Source of the DNA: Pelargonium tetragonum
Lineage: Eukaryota; Streptophyta; Magnoliopsida; Geraniales; Geraniaceae
DNA: 64,000 nucleotides
NCBI GenBank assembly: GCA_036897445.1
Contig: JAYMTL010000090.1
Coordinates: forward strand, 19,085 to 83,084
Reading direction: 5' to 3'
A program made the position numbers and the translations under genes. Of this stretch, positions 50,648 through 62,253 are shown piece by piece. Each line of letters opens with the position of its first letter. Positions within the stretch are counted from its first letter, which is position 1. The notes below the pieces were generated by a model. That model was not told where the DNA came from, did not search any database, and saw nothing but the letters and a program-made list of their open reading frames with translations.

Positions 50648-51286
50648 GGTATTTGAATACAATTACAATAGGAGTTAAGAATTAGAAAGCCATTCTATAT
50701 AAGTAATAAGTATCTCACATTTCCTTTTATAAAATTCCTTTAAGCGATTTTCATTCCCCCTTTGGTAGCTAGAGCTTGGTAATCCAGTTTCCTTTCATTA
50801 TCCCGAAACCCAGAGAGCTTGTAAGCAGGTTTTTCTTATATATCTGTTTATACGAACTGCTAGAGAGAAATTGAATAGAGTTTCTGGTATTCGTGTTATT
50901 AACAAAAACCCTAGGCAAGCTACCTTTTCAACTTTTAAGGATATCCATTTCCCCCAATCTCGAAAGCTGACGAGTATTGAGAAAAAAATAGAACAAGAAT
51001 ACTAACTAGTAGTCCCAGGAGTCTAAGGTTTGCAAGGATTTCTTAGTCTTTGAAGCTTTTGGAAGTAACGTACACCCTAAATAGGACTTAGTTACTTGTT
51101 TTTAACCTAGCCTTATTTGCTTTAGAATTGAGTGTATGCCAGGTTTATCTTTCTTTCTTGTACCATAAACTACCAAGGGACTTTGCGCCTGCACTATATG
51201 AAGAATTTTCGGGCATTTCCTATTGATAAGCTTCGGCTAACTTTGACTTCCGATAGTCAGTAAACAAAAATTTCTATATTCTAATT

Positions 51287-51306
51287 AATCCAACTAAAGT
51301 TGGATT
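51287..51306. repeat. 9-bp inverted repeat, 2-base spacer
   Basis: AATCCAACT (51287-51295) and AGTTGGATT (51298-51306) are exact reverse complements separated by AA. The layout is the same as in the repeat at 13413-13438. Confidence 0.45.
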
Positions 51307-52489
51307 TCCTTTGTAAACCATATGAGTCCTAAAAAAATTCAAAGGTTTCTAAGTTTTTTTAAGAGATACAGTAAAGCTAAGCAAGATTCTGTTTTAATTA
51401 ACCTGGGTAACGCAAGTTTTGTTATAGGTAGAGTTTAACTGTTGATAATAAAAAAATGGAGATACCCAAAGTCTTTTAGAATTAGAGTTTCCTGTAAAAC
51501 CGTACCTGGATTAAAGAGGTTTTTCAAATAAAGTTTGGAGCTTTTGATTTAATATTTATTAGAGTTTGTAAATAAAATTAAGCATATAATTCGTTACCGT
51601 TAACACATGGGATTGATAACAGGATAATTCTTCTACTCTATCTTAAGCCGTTCGCCCGAAGGGGGGTTCCTTTACATACAAACTTTTTAGTATTGAGTGA
51701 GATGGAATATGAGTAAAGCAAAAGGACTCCTTATAAAACCTTTTTAAGTCTGTTAAAACAAGGGTCATATATCTATACTAATTTTCAAATCTTTCTATTC
51801 GGATTCACAAAAAGGATATACCAGCATACAAGAAATCCCCGTATAAGGTTCCGCTTGTGAAGTTCTACTCTGTTAGATTACTAGTCCTAAAAGGTTTACC
51901 TTGAGAAGAGAAGGAAGAAAGATATGCGGTATCAAAGGTAGGAAAAGGTCTCCGTAGTAAAACTGGGATAACAACAAAGTTTTCAGATCCTTGCGTTTTA
52001 TCCAAAGGGAAACTCTTACTGGGTTTTAGGTAAACCTGTTTAAAGGAAAACAAGATTCCAAAGATTCAATTTTGTATCGAGAGTTCTCATTTTCTAAGAG
52101 CGTCTCCTATTCTAGTAAAACAAAATTATTGCACAAGTAAATGACTAAAGAATTCCACCAAAAAAGCTTTTATCAAGCTAAAACTTAAACACTATAACTA
52201 TAGTAATAAAAAAGTGAAAATATCAAAACCCTAAAAATTTTTAGATCTAGGAGTAAATCCTGCCCTGCTTTTACTATAAGTAAGGGAGTAAGGAAAACTC
52301 AGGCAAGTTTTAGAGTATCTCTTTCAGCCCCAGTATACCTGCCTTGAGTTTAGTTCTTATTTATATGGTGGATTCTTGAACTTATACTCAAATAAAGGTC
52401 CTTATAGTAATTAGTAATGCGCGGATATCCTTTTTTTCAGGGCTCTTCTGTAAAAAAATGGAGATAATACTGTGTAAAGAGTAGGAATC

Positions 52490-52525
52490 CCGAAAAGCTC
52501 GTCGTAGGTTCAAAACCGATTTATT
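52490..52525 (+). other. tRNA T-arm-like fragment
   Basis: GTCGTAGGTTCAA (52501-52513) is identical to the T-arm entry word of the elements at 45.17 kb and 49.07 kb. The 3' side continues AACCGA and pairs only partly. No D-arm or anticodon arm was found upstream. Confidence 0.28.
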
Positions 52526-52908
52526 GGACGGATACTGCAGATTTCAAAACTATGGAAGGAGAGCGCTTGCATTAAGAACAAGAGTCAATCTCTTATAAAG
52601 CCTTTTGATCGATAAAAGCTCTAATTACATTACCTTTTACCCTTTGATTTTAGCAGGGCGGAGGAAGGCTCGTGTCTTGTAGTATTAGTACGGTTAACCT
52701 TAGACTGTGAACCTGATTCATGAATTAGTACCATAACGTAATATGTTTAGCTAAATAAGTACCTTTCTTACTTAGATTCTCATAAGAGGTTGGCGCGTTC
52801 GTAATAGTGAGTAATCCCTGCTATTGTTATGTTATATTTAACCAAAAGATACCTGTAAACCCGCAAGGCTCATAAGCTTCTATTTTCAGAAAGACTCCCT
52901 CTTCCTAT

Positions 52909-52956
52909 AAACTAGAAATTTGTACTCTTGGTATCAAGGAAAGAAATTTCTAGTTT
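52909..52956. other. Perfect 13-bp stem with nested hairpin
   Basis: AAACTAGAAATTT (52909-52921) is the exact reverse complement of 52944-52956. The 22-base loop contains CTTG (52927-52930) and CAAG (52935-52938) around GTAT, a smaller nested hairpin. A run of T follows the right arm. This is the longest perfect spaced stem I found. It could be a cruciform, a processed RNA hairpin or the ends of a tiny mobile element. Confidence 0.55.
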
Positions 52957-52959
52957 TTT

Positions 52960-53250
52960 CCCTATCTTTCTTTCGTGAATTGGAGTGTAGGAGCTTCCTG
53001 AGAAAGAGGCATACTCCGGAAATTACAAAGAAACAAGTCGGTTAAGATAGGTATCATCAAAAATTTTTTTATTTACAGTGTAATCGTATACCCGGAGGAC
53101 TTTCATCTCAATTCCTATTATAAAGGCGAGGCATATGTTTCTTAGAAAAAATTACGACTAAAGTAAAGGGCCCTTTTAGAAAGAATTTAAATGAAGAGAG
53201 TAAATTCCCAGTAGTACAAATCCAACAAAAAGCTAAAAAACCTAGGGTTC
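52960..53250. other. Non-coding spacer
   Basis: Nothing recognised apart from GC mini-palindrome motifs. Confidence 0.4.
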
Positions 53251-53315
53251 GGTACTTAGGCGGGTCACTATGTCAATTTCAAAAGTGTCGCAGGTTCGAG
53301 TCCTATAGTAAGCGA
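53251..53315 (+). other. tRNA-like fragment with T-arm
   Basis: GTGTCGCAGGTTCGAGTCCTAT (split at 53285-53306) has the look of a tRNA variable region and T-arm. GCAGG and CCTAT flank TTCGAGT with three Watson-Crick pairs, one G-U pair and one C-A mismatch that C-to-U editing could repair. Upstream GGCGGGTCACTATGTCA does not give clear D- and anticodon arms. The acceptor side AGTAAGC has no clean 5' partner. Confidence 0.3.
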
Positions 53316-54840
53316 GTTTGATGCATAGTTAGTATAATAAAGAAGATCGGGGATATACTATGGAATAGTTCATTACGTCCTAAGCCACGAGAGAGTCTTT
53401 TTCTTGTTATTGGTTAGAGAGTAACAGAGTCCTTAAGTAAGAGGAATACTGCATTTTAGAATTTTACCCTGCGGAAGAACACTGTGCCAGAGACCCGATT
53501 TCTTAATAAAAACATAGCCGGATTACTGAATAAAGAAAATCAACTCTACGGCCTTGTGGACTTTAAGTTAGACCCTTCTGTACGCTTTTTTAGTTTTTAC
53601 AGAACTTACTCTAGGATTTCTGAGATCGATGCTACGACGAGGCCTTGGCAACAAATTTTCAAAGGCACCTATAAAGAGGTCATTTTTCCGAACTCAGTTC
53701 TGCCTATTAGTAAGATAGATTTTTATTCCAAAAACCCTCGCTAGCCTTACACTTGATAAAGCTAAGTTCAAGGGATTTTCTTTCTTTTGAAAGATACTAA
53801 ACTTTCTACTTTCCACAGGATGATATTTGTAATAAAAAGCGATTCTTTTTCAAGGAACTTTCTTAAAGGATACGCTGGAAATGCTCTTTACTCTATTTCA
53901 CAGTTTAAATTTAAAAGATTAAGTCGGTGGAAATCTTTGAGTTTCTGGCCCTGCTTACAATAGTAATTCAAGTCACTATTTCCCAAAATCAAAGCTTTTA
54001 GAAAGAAAGTCGAGATAAACTTTCCGGCGAGAAGATAAGAAATCTTGTTATATTTATTTTGCTTAGTTACAGCCACACTTAAAAAAACTCCGGGATTCCT
54101 TATCTTAATGAATTTTGGAAGAGTCTCAACGGAGCCTCGCATTTGTCTAAACACTTATAATCTGATATCATCTATAGGGGTTTATGAGCAAAAACTTTTC
54201 ACTCTACAGGGATTTGATACTTTTAGTTTTTTATGGGTCCTTTTGCCGGATCGCCCTTCCCTTTTTGCTACACTAAAAAAATCGTAGATGTGTTACTGTA
54301 CTGGGACTTATTCGGATGTTTGCTTATCTAAAAGTTTGACTTTGAAATAGTATCGTGATCGAGATAGAATCACTGTGTTTTAAGTTCTTGAAATAAGTTT
54401 AAGTTTTACCCTTTCCGGCACTGGAACCGCTAAAGCTTGTCACTAAAAGGCCATGCAACACAGAAGATTTTTACTGGGTTGGGCCCCTTAGGCCTAAAAT
54501 ATTTAACTGTGGAATAAGAGTCCTGAATTTAATAGAAAATATAAGGAAGTTGAGCCTTAGTAGGAAAAGTTTTGCTCATAATTTTAAAGCGGGGGTTCCT
54601 GGGATACTTTAAGGTCTAGATACATTTATATAAAAAAGCTTGCAGGATCCAAATTAGAAACCCCGTCCTGCGGGAAAATAGCCATAATAAATAATAAGAA
54701 TTCATCTCTTTTAGGGTATATTACGAGTACTTTCCCAAAAATGAGTCCTCATCCTTTACCAAAAGGAAAACACTGAATCTTAAATTAATACTGACAAATC
54801 TAGTTAGCAAACCTTTACTTCGAATTGGGTTCTTTTTATA
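53316..54840. other. Non-coding; cluster of short ORFs
   Basis: Three ORFs of 80-88 codons fall close together (53484-53744 plus, 53888-54154 minus, 54045-54287 plus, the last two antisense to each other). None has a recognisable motif or a conserved neighbour, and their lengths match chance. I do not call a gene here. Confidence 0.4.
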
Positions 54841-55220
54841 GAGTAGGGTTCCGCCAGTATAAGTTTTATCGTTATAGAGGATAAGGCCTTAGCAAGGTAA
54901 TGTAATTAATAGAGTATTTAAAGTTAGTACCTTATCACATTATGACACCCATCTACTGATACTGACTTCTTTGTTCTTTCTTATTTGTTTTCTATTTCTA
55001 TTACTTGACTTGTTTATTGGATTTGATTTACTTGCTTAGGAGCTTTACTTTAAGAAGCTATATACCTTGTATTAGTAAGAGGAGAGGATAGGGGTAGGAA
55101 TAAGAGTAAGGGTTGTAGAGATTTTACTCTTGTTAGGGTTCTTCCCTGTAGCTAGCTTGAAAATGTAGCTTGTACTATTGTAGCTATTATATTATTAGAT
55201 ATAGTATTGTTTAAGATAGT
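54841..55220 (+). repeat. Dispersed repeat family, copy E1
   Basis: TTTTATCGTTATAGAGGATAAGG marks the first box pair (54864-54875 and after). The ACCGAC box is missing: the copy jumps to GGTAATGTAATTAATAG, then TTATGACACCCATCTACTGA, which aligns with the TATGATACCCAT segment of copy C. The tail has TTCTTTCTTATTTGTTTTC, a purine-rich GAGGATAGGGGTAGG tract and ATTGTAGCTATTATATTATT. It looks internally deleted. Its end runs almost directly into copy E2. Confidence 0.5.
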
Positions 55221-55227
55221 ACAGGAA

Positions 55228-55412
55228 TTGAAGGGTATCGCCCATTGCGCTATGCGGCTTATCGCTAAGGAGCTTACGGGCTTAAAGGGAATAAGATAGT
55301 ATCTACCCTACCGACGGGCACGTCAGTAAAGGAGGTTTGCTGTATATGTAGTTGCTAGATTGTGTATTTTAGTACACCCACCACCTATAGACCCAGATTT
55401 CCTAGTATTAGT
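55228..55412 (+). repeat. Dispersed repeat family, copy E2
   Basis: CTTATCGCTAAGGAG matches the TTTATC-GGAGG boxes, AATAAGATAGTATCTA and ACCGAC (55310-55315) follow, then CACGTCAGTAAAGGAGG and a segment near ACACCCACCACCTATAGACC that matches the family's CCAT-GACCTAGA segment. GACG and CGTC form a four-pair hairpin around GGCA just after the ACCGAC box. It follows copy E1 head to tail, 386 bases after its start. Confidence 0.55.
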
Positions 55413-57910
55413 ACAAGTCAAACTTATGTATATCCCCGCTAAAAAGAATCTATAACAGAGCAGTTACCCCGGGCACTATTAACTAGAGCTTTTCATTATT
55501 ATCGAAAAAGAGACCCTGTATTTGCTGAATTTAGACTAAAAAAAGCATGCCCTATAAAGTCAAATTCCAAATAGAATTAAGATAACGCTTAAGAAGCCCC
55601 TTTTTGTATCTTTGCAATCCCGGGTAAAGTAAGTCCTCTCACTTAATCTACCAAGTACCCCAAAAATTTTTGTAGCAGAACAGAAATAAAGTCAATTTCT
55701 CCTTGAATGAATGGCTCCCTATTTCCAGCAAGCAACAACAAGGCTCAGGTCGAGCTCAAATTAGCCAAGTCTTTTAGCGGGGGCACCCAGCGTAAAAGGG
55801 AAATAAAAACTACATTTACTAAGGGAATTTGTTAGTATAAGCAGCTGTAAAGAAATTTTTGGCGATTTCAAATGTAGCATACTTTGTATTTTTTCCTTGA
55901 CTTAAAGTTTTTACGATATTTATAAGCGTATTGGCTGCTTTTTTCTGGGGCAATCCTTTTAAGGTTCCGCCTTTTTACTAATTAAAATTGCTCGATATAC
56001 AGGATTTTTTTTTACCTTTTGTGATTAGACACGGAATTGACTCTAAATATTAAGTGCTACTAAATACACCCAATTTACTTTCCTTAAACAAGAAGCTTAG
56101 AAAACTATAAGTCTAGTCTGTTTTAGGCTAATTTTCTATTTTATTCCTGAAAACGTAAATATCGGTGACTTATAAGACTAAAGTAAAGGCGTAGAATTTA
56201 ACAGAACGTATAATGGGGTAGAGTACTTCTGGACGTTCATAACTTTTTGATTTATACAAGTTACATGAGTAAACAGGAGATTGACTTTTACTCAACTGAA
56301 GTAGGATAGAATTTTTTTCTTTTTTACTGAATTTTACAAGGGGGTCCGTAACGGGTTTTCGGGTTAAGCAAATTAAAGTGAGCGCCTACCGATCCTTGAG
56401 TGAAAAATTCCAACTTCTGAGTTCTGAGTATATATGCCCTTGTTGGCGGTATAGGTATAACGAGGGCTATAAGGCAGATAATTTGTATTAAAGGGGTTTT
56501 TGTTGATACCGACTAGGGATCCTTGCCGAAGTGTAAACATTATTTATATAGTAGTAAAAGGATTCCGAGAATCTTTTTTTTAGTTTCTTAATTATAATTA
56601 TATAAACTGAGCAAGCTGCGGGTTAGATACAAATTTAATAAAATTCCGGGAGAAAACTTACGCAATTGCTGCTATCTAAGAAGATTTCAGGAGTATTCCC
56701 TTTTCTTTTTGAATTGTTATTCACAGGTTTGGACTTTTCAATTTTAGTGCAGAGAAGCTGGATATTCCTTAGGCTCCTTGAAAGAACGTTACCCTATATG
56801 ATAAGAAATTGGGCTTTTTAATCTTTAAAGTATGCTTGTTGTTAAATAAAACAGGGGAACTTCCCTCGACTTAGTAGTATTTATCCATAAAAGAGCCCGG
56901 TAATAATAATCTTAGTAAGTACTCTTCAAATTAAGGGCAAAGGGCCTCTAAAGTAAAGCCCGAAAAGTTCATTATTCCTTCAAAAGCTTTTTTATCTTTC
57001 GATAAGGCTGGCTAAATTTATATAAGTTTTGTGGGTTCCCAAATGGAGTTTTGGACGTAAATGTTGGCAACTAAAAATTTCTTTTATAAAGCGCCTTACT
57101 CTGAGCATTCTCGTGAGCCTTAACTACCCCCCTTTTTTAAGTTAGACTTTCTTTTTTGTAATAGAATGCGATATACCAGCATAATCTGAAATTCTCAATG
57201 CTGATACTTTACTTTACTAGAGCAAATAAAATTTCTAGTAATTAAACGGCCCCTTTAAGCCTGTTTCTGTAAATCTCCCAAACGAATCCAATTTAAAGTT
57301 AGTTTTTCGAGGGTATCGTTTAGGAGAAACAAAAACCTGGTTAAATTGACCTGAACTAAAGAAAATAGAATTTCTATTTAGTACTTTAGAGTTGGAATTC
57401 TAAAAGCGAAAAAGGGGGGCTCCTGGGATTTTCTTATTCTTAGTTAAAGAGCTTAGTAAGGGGAGTTACATATTTGTGTTTGTTTCGTTCTTCACTTTGC
57501 TTTGACCTTCTTAAGATTCCGCGGGACCTTAAACTTTTATAAAAGTAGAGGCTCTTAACTTGTTTTTAGTCAGTTTTCCTATTTTTTACAGCGGAGTTCA
57601 AGTAGGTGGCTTGTGCTCTTAGGTATTTTTCTTGATCTGGAATTTAGGAATATAAAGTGGTGCTTTTTTATAAAGATAGAACGGAGGATTTAAGCCTAAG
57701 TAAGGAAATGTAGGAGCATATAAAAAAGATCGGTCTAATTAAGTTCAGAAATGAGTCTAAGTTTTGAGCGGTAACCCAACCCTTTATAGGTTGCCCTGGT
57801 TCTGCTTTAATGAAGTAGAATGCGGGAAGTTGTTGGTTAGATACTTTATAGAATTCAGATTATGCGTATAATTTAAGGAGTCCGCGCTCTGGATTTAGCA
57901 TTACTCAGTG

Positions 57911-57935
57911 GGGTGGGTAAAACCCGACCCTTTTT
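57911..57935 (+). terminator. Intrinsic-terminator-like hairpin
   Basis: GGGT (57911-57914) and GGGT (57915-57918) pair with ACCC (57927-57930) and ACCC (57922-57925), with one bulged G and an AAA loop. Five T follow at once. The form is that of a factor-independent terminator for plus-strand transcription. With no gene upstream, the role is unproven, and it may be an expanded GC mini-palindrome. Confidence 0.35.
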
Positions 57936-60063
57936 CTATTATATATAAAGAAGAAGCCCCTATTTCATTAGACGGGTTTAGCCCGAATCAGGAACAATCC
58001 CGTTACCTTTATGTCCTTTATGTATAGAATGGGTGTTATATTAAATAAAATGGGAAATGGCTTTTCAGATATTTTATCAAATCCAAAATAAGATTGAAAA
58101 CTCGATCTACGAGGCCTTTTTGTGTACCATCTTTGCAGGAGTTTATCCAGTACCCTCAAGAAAAACCTAAAGGCCATTTCTGCGGTATACTGGGACCTTC
58201 CAAAAAAAGTCTATAAATATGGGGTCTTATAACTCGAGATTTAGATCGCCAGAAACTTTACATTTTACATATAAATTTTCTTCCTAATTTATGGTATACC
58301 CGAAAAAGATTTTAAAATTAGTATATCTATCAGAGCGTCTAAATCCGGGGTTCTTTTAATTTTAAGAACTCTGCCCAAAGTTTTTCTACTACATAATAAC
58401 TCCGCGGGTGAATACCCCGTCCTTTCAGATTCATAGGTCTATGGTTTCACTTAATATATAACTACATTTTTTGTAGATTTTCTTCAATAAACTTATAGTA
58501 AAAAGCTTGCTAAGACTCGATGTCCTCTAAACAATTCTCTTTTTCATACGGATCCTCAACATTCCGCGCTTAAACCGATACTTGTAAAATTGTATAACAC
58601 ACTACCTGCCCCTGCTTGAGCCGGAACCCCTATAAATAATTAACACTTTAATTGTGAAAACTACTAAACTAAAGGGACTTGTAATACGGGCAGTTGCCCT
58701 ATTAAGCTTCCCTAAGCCTTATAATACAGAGCTAGACCCTGCGAGGAAATAAAAGTAAATCAACTCAGTTACTTTCACAAGACTATTGCAGAACTAGGCC
58801 CCACAAGTATATTACTAAGAATTCCTAGAAGAAATTTAGTAGTTTAGCTCACAAAACTTAGCGGGCCTGCCCAGCACTTATACTTTAACGTGAAATTTAA
58901 CCCATTCCAAGGTAATAAAACTCTATGTTTTTCTTCTGTATATCTGGTCTCTAACCTGCGACTCTATTCAGAAACTTAAAAAACTCCACTAAATTGGAAT
59001 CTATAACTTTAGAGCACAACCCGGATCCTATAGAGAGACTCCCTCCTTACAGGAAGGGCCTTGCTTTTGCATATCTACTAATATATAAAAAGAAAAAGGG
59101 ACCTTAGTATAACCCCGAAAATACACCTATATCTTAACTTATTGCTACATTGCATTGAAGTTTTGAAAGAAAGGAAAACCACATAACTTTATACTCTTCT
59201 TACCAATTACTAAGGTAATGCCCGAAAGGTTTTCGTTTAAATTATCCCCATAAGTATCCTATAACTACGGGGTAAATCCGCAGTTGAAAGTTAGAGTCCT
59301 TATGTATCCGGTAAAAGTTAATGGACCCCGGCTACTCCATATTAAGCGTCCAGCCCCTTTTCATATGGATTAAGCTACAACTATTTGTTCAAGTACTCAA
59401 TGCTTGGCTTGTGATTGGCCTCTTTAATTGACATAAAACGGAGTAATTCTGAATAAAAACTCCGTATGCCAACTGATATAATTATATGGGAAATTCCTAA
59501 AGGAGCCGGCCCTTGTTTTTTCTTTGGACTAACTAAATAGCCTTACTGCCCTTAAATTTCGGCGAAGTACCCTTGCGTTTCGAACCTTTGACATTCCTAT
59601 GGGGATCTTATTGCTCTATCTGCGGGGTACACCTCTTCTGAAAAAATTTCCCTATTTTATTAAGTTCTAAAGCGCTGGCAATAGGACACTAAATACTACT
59701 TCTATATAAGTCATTTTATCATAATTTTTCTTATAGGGGTACAGAACGCCTTTAATATCTCTAAAAAATTATGAGATTCTTTCTCTTAGGGGGTTTGGAA
59801 TTCTGAGAAATAGAGGCAAATGGTTTAGATATAACAAGGGGGTAAAGGAGAGGAACCCCGCGCTCATAAAAGAATCTAGAGATTACCCAAAAGAGCTGGC
59901 GGGCCCCTCATTGTTAAGCTAAATGGCTAGCTGAACTGATTTCAAATTTTATCCTTATTTAATGCTTTTAAAGTAGACAGATTTACATACCTTGCGTATT
60001 TTTTAACTAAGCTAAGCCTTGTGTCATATCTTGATTTTCTCACCAAAGCACTGCCCAAACGTC

Positions 60064-60098
60064 TAGGACCTCTATAATCCTATCAATAGGAGGTCCTA
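60064..60098. other. 9-bp hairpin
   Basis: TAGGACCTC (60064-60072) pairs exactly with GAGGTCCTA (60090-60098) across a 17-base loop. The loop and right arm also contain CCTATCAATAGG, giving an alternative pairing. Confidence 0.45.
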
Positions 60099-61749
60099 TA
60101 AATAAGATAAGAAATTTTACAAGTGCATGTAATAGTTGTGTACTAAAAAAGAGCGAATACCCCTTCGATTTTTACCGAACTTCTTTTTAATTCCCAACGT
60201 TTTCTAAATAAAAGTAGATTACGGAAATAGGGTATCCCGGATAAGATACAAAGATCTTTTCTAGTCTTACCTTAGTTCAAGTAGCATATAAAAGTCATAG
60301 TATATAGTTAAAGTCTATTTAATAATAAATAGAGGCAGAGTAATAAAAGGGAAAGACGCAGAAGGATATCGTGGGAGCTGAGTGAGAGTTTTTTATTACA
60401 AGTATCTAATATCTCTTACTTGATTTTTATGTGCTATCTGGACTGGAAACAAAGATAGATATCTTGTATTGTATAAGACTTCGATCTCAAACAAAGTAAT
60501 AGCTAACCCGAATCACTCTATTCTATCCAGTATGCATAAAGGAATTCGACTAGATCACAACTCCTAATCTTGTTATTTTTTGTAATTTAGTACAACGCAT
60601 TGTGAAGATATTAGGGAGTTTTAAACTCTTTGTAGCCTGAATTGCTTGTTAGTTGGTACGGGTACTATATTTGATAAAGAAAATGGGTAGAAAATAGTTA
60701 TATTAAGGACTCCTCATGAATACTTCGATAATATTGACGAATAATAATTAAAGTACTCAAGAGAGCCTCATTCAAAAAGGGAATTCTTCTCCGGGATCGC
60801 GGAACAACCTTGATGCAGCAAGTATATTCTATTTCTTGGAAAACCTTTTCTCTAAGCACCTTAGGTAAGGACTTTTGGCCTCAAATGCAGGGTGTAAAAA
60901 ACCTCTTGGGCAGGATTCTTCATTTTACTAGGACGTCTTCTTGGTTTCGACAAGATACAAGACAAAACTAGAGCAATAAGAAAAATTTATGCGAATATGA
61001 AGTTCTTTGGCCTATAAATGCTAAGGAGTTCGAGTGAGACTCTTGGGGCAGCCCATATTATGGTTTTGCTCGTAAGAACATAAAGAGTTCCCTAATATCT
61101 AATAAAAGAAGTATTCATATCAAAGTAGGACCTAATAGCGTAACTTTAAAGATGTATCTACTCTCTACTTTTAGTTTGTAGAATAGCTTTACCAAGCCGA
61201 AAACCTTGATTTTTAGAAATTTGCTTTACCTTAATCAGTGTGAGCTACAAGATACTCAGGGCAGCTCTTTTCGACAAGAATAAGCTTGTTTTTTCAGAAG
61301 CAAGATGATACACAAGATATAAAAGGGAGGGATATCACTACATTAACAGACCGGCCTCTTTAGAAAAAGGGGTATTCAAAATTGGAATTTTTGTATTATC
61401 TAAAAGCAACCTTGTGAAGTTAATGTAGTTGAGTAGTAAAATGAGGCTTAGCTAATAAGGTATACTTGTGTACAAGCCTACTTTTCTAATAGAAAATCTT
61501 TCTTATTTGGGACTTTAGGAATTCCTTATACTAGTGAACGATAAAAACCTATAGGGGTCGGGGCTCTACCGCTGTTGACATCTTATAAAACGTATATAAT
61601 AAAGCTACAAGGGTTCGCATACTAGGAACACCCCTTCAAAAGTAGACAACCAAAAAAAGTATAAACCTTGGGTTGGGGTACCTCCTTTATAATCATCCCA
61701 GATAGAGGAAATTTTCTCAATTGCTTACTTAATTAAGTACAATTTTCTA

Positions 61750-61820
61750 AAAAGAACTTTATAGATATTTGAACCTAAAACTCTTTACCACAATGCAGCT
61801 AAACTACAAGGAGTTCTTTT
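61750..61820 (-). other. tRNA-like element with 9-bp terminal stem
   Basis: On the minus strand AAAAGAACT (61820-61812) pairs perfectly with AGTTCTTTT (61758-61750), enclosing 53 bases. Inside are TAGTTTAGCTG, which looks like a D-arm of mitochondrial style, and TTTTAGGTTCAAATATCTATAA, which folds as a T-arm-like hairpin with five of six pairs. The 71-base span is tRNA-sized. A clean anticodon arm was not found. GTG is one reading if TTGTGGT is the loop. Both arms are also AT-rich words, so chance pairing is possible. Confidence 0.3.
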
Positions 61821-62122
61821 AAAAAGTTCCCGTATTGTACTCCAACGGATTCGCGAGAGTTAGTGTGATTTTCCTACTTACTAGGGCTACTGTACCTACT
61901 TTCTTTTAATTAAAGAAACGGTAATACCTAACATAAAAAGGATCTCTTGTGGGTATCCTATTATTTCCTTTTTACTACTTTAAAAAATCTACTTCCTTCC
62001 CATTGGTAGTGAGGGATAACTTAGCATGTAGAAAAAGCAGCTATAGGAACGCCCTACCTAGATTTGATAGAGACAAAGTTCATATAATTTAATTGCTGTA
62101 GTTTGGAAGAAATCTCCCCTTT

Positions 62123-62176
62123 GCTTTATTGTGTTAACTATGTAACTAAGCTTTATTGTGTTAACTATGTAACTAA
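62123..62176. repeat. Exact 27-bp tandem duplication
   Basis: Bases 62123-62149 and 62150-62176 are identical. The unit begins GCTTTATTGTG and ends GTAACTAA. No point difference separates the two copies, so the duplication is recent or maintained. No further copy was seen next to it. Replication slippage is the simple explanation. Confidence 0.8.
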
Positions 62177-62205
62177 AGCCCTATACCCTATGAGTGGAGC
62201 TACTA

Positions 62206-62253
62206 TGATATGAGGAAAGTAAATAGCAAAAGGACCCCCTTTATATCATATCA
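62206..62253. repeat. 8-bp spaced inverted repeat
   Basis: TGATATGA (62206-62213) and TCATATCA (62246-62253) are reverse complements with a 32-base spacer that includes an AGGACCCCCT mini-palindrome. It lies just after the tandem duplication. Confidence 0.3.

Larger units (their letters stand above)
50346..52495. other. Non-coding background
   Basis: No gene seen. A GC quasi-palindrome with outer AAAAG/CTTTT and inner CCC/GGG lies at 50624-50647, and a 20-base inverted repeat at 51287-51306. A GATAACAGG word near 51616 was considered as rRNA and rejected. Confidence 0.5.
55413..61745. other. Non-coding background
   Basis: No gene seen. The interval contains a terminator-like hairpin at 57911-57935 and a nine-pair hairpin at 60064-60098. 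A 69-codon minus-strand ORF at 57968-58177 has no motif. GC mini-palindromes are frequent. Confidence 0.5.

Noticed and set aside
51614-51628. GATAACAGG word near the LSU rRNA GGGATAACAGG motif
   Set aside because: Two extra bases interrupt the motif and the surrounding rRNA context is missing.
53484-54287. Cluster of three ORFs of 80-88 codons
   Set aside because: Two are antisense to each other, none has a motif, and such clustering is expected occasionally by chance.
59578-59590. Minus-strand AAAGGTTCGAAA as a T-loop
   Set aside because: Stem bases do not pair and there is no tRNA context.
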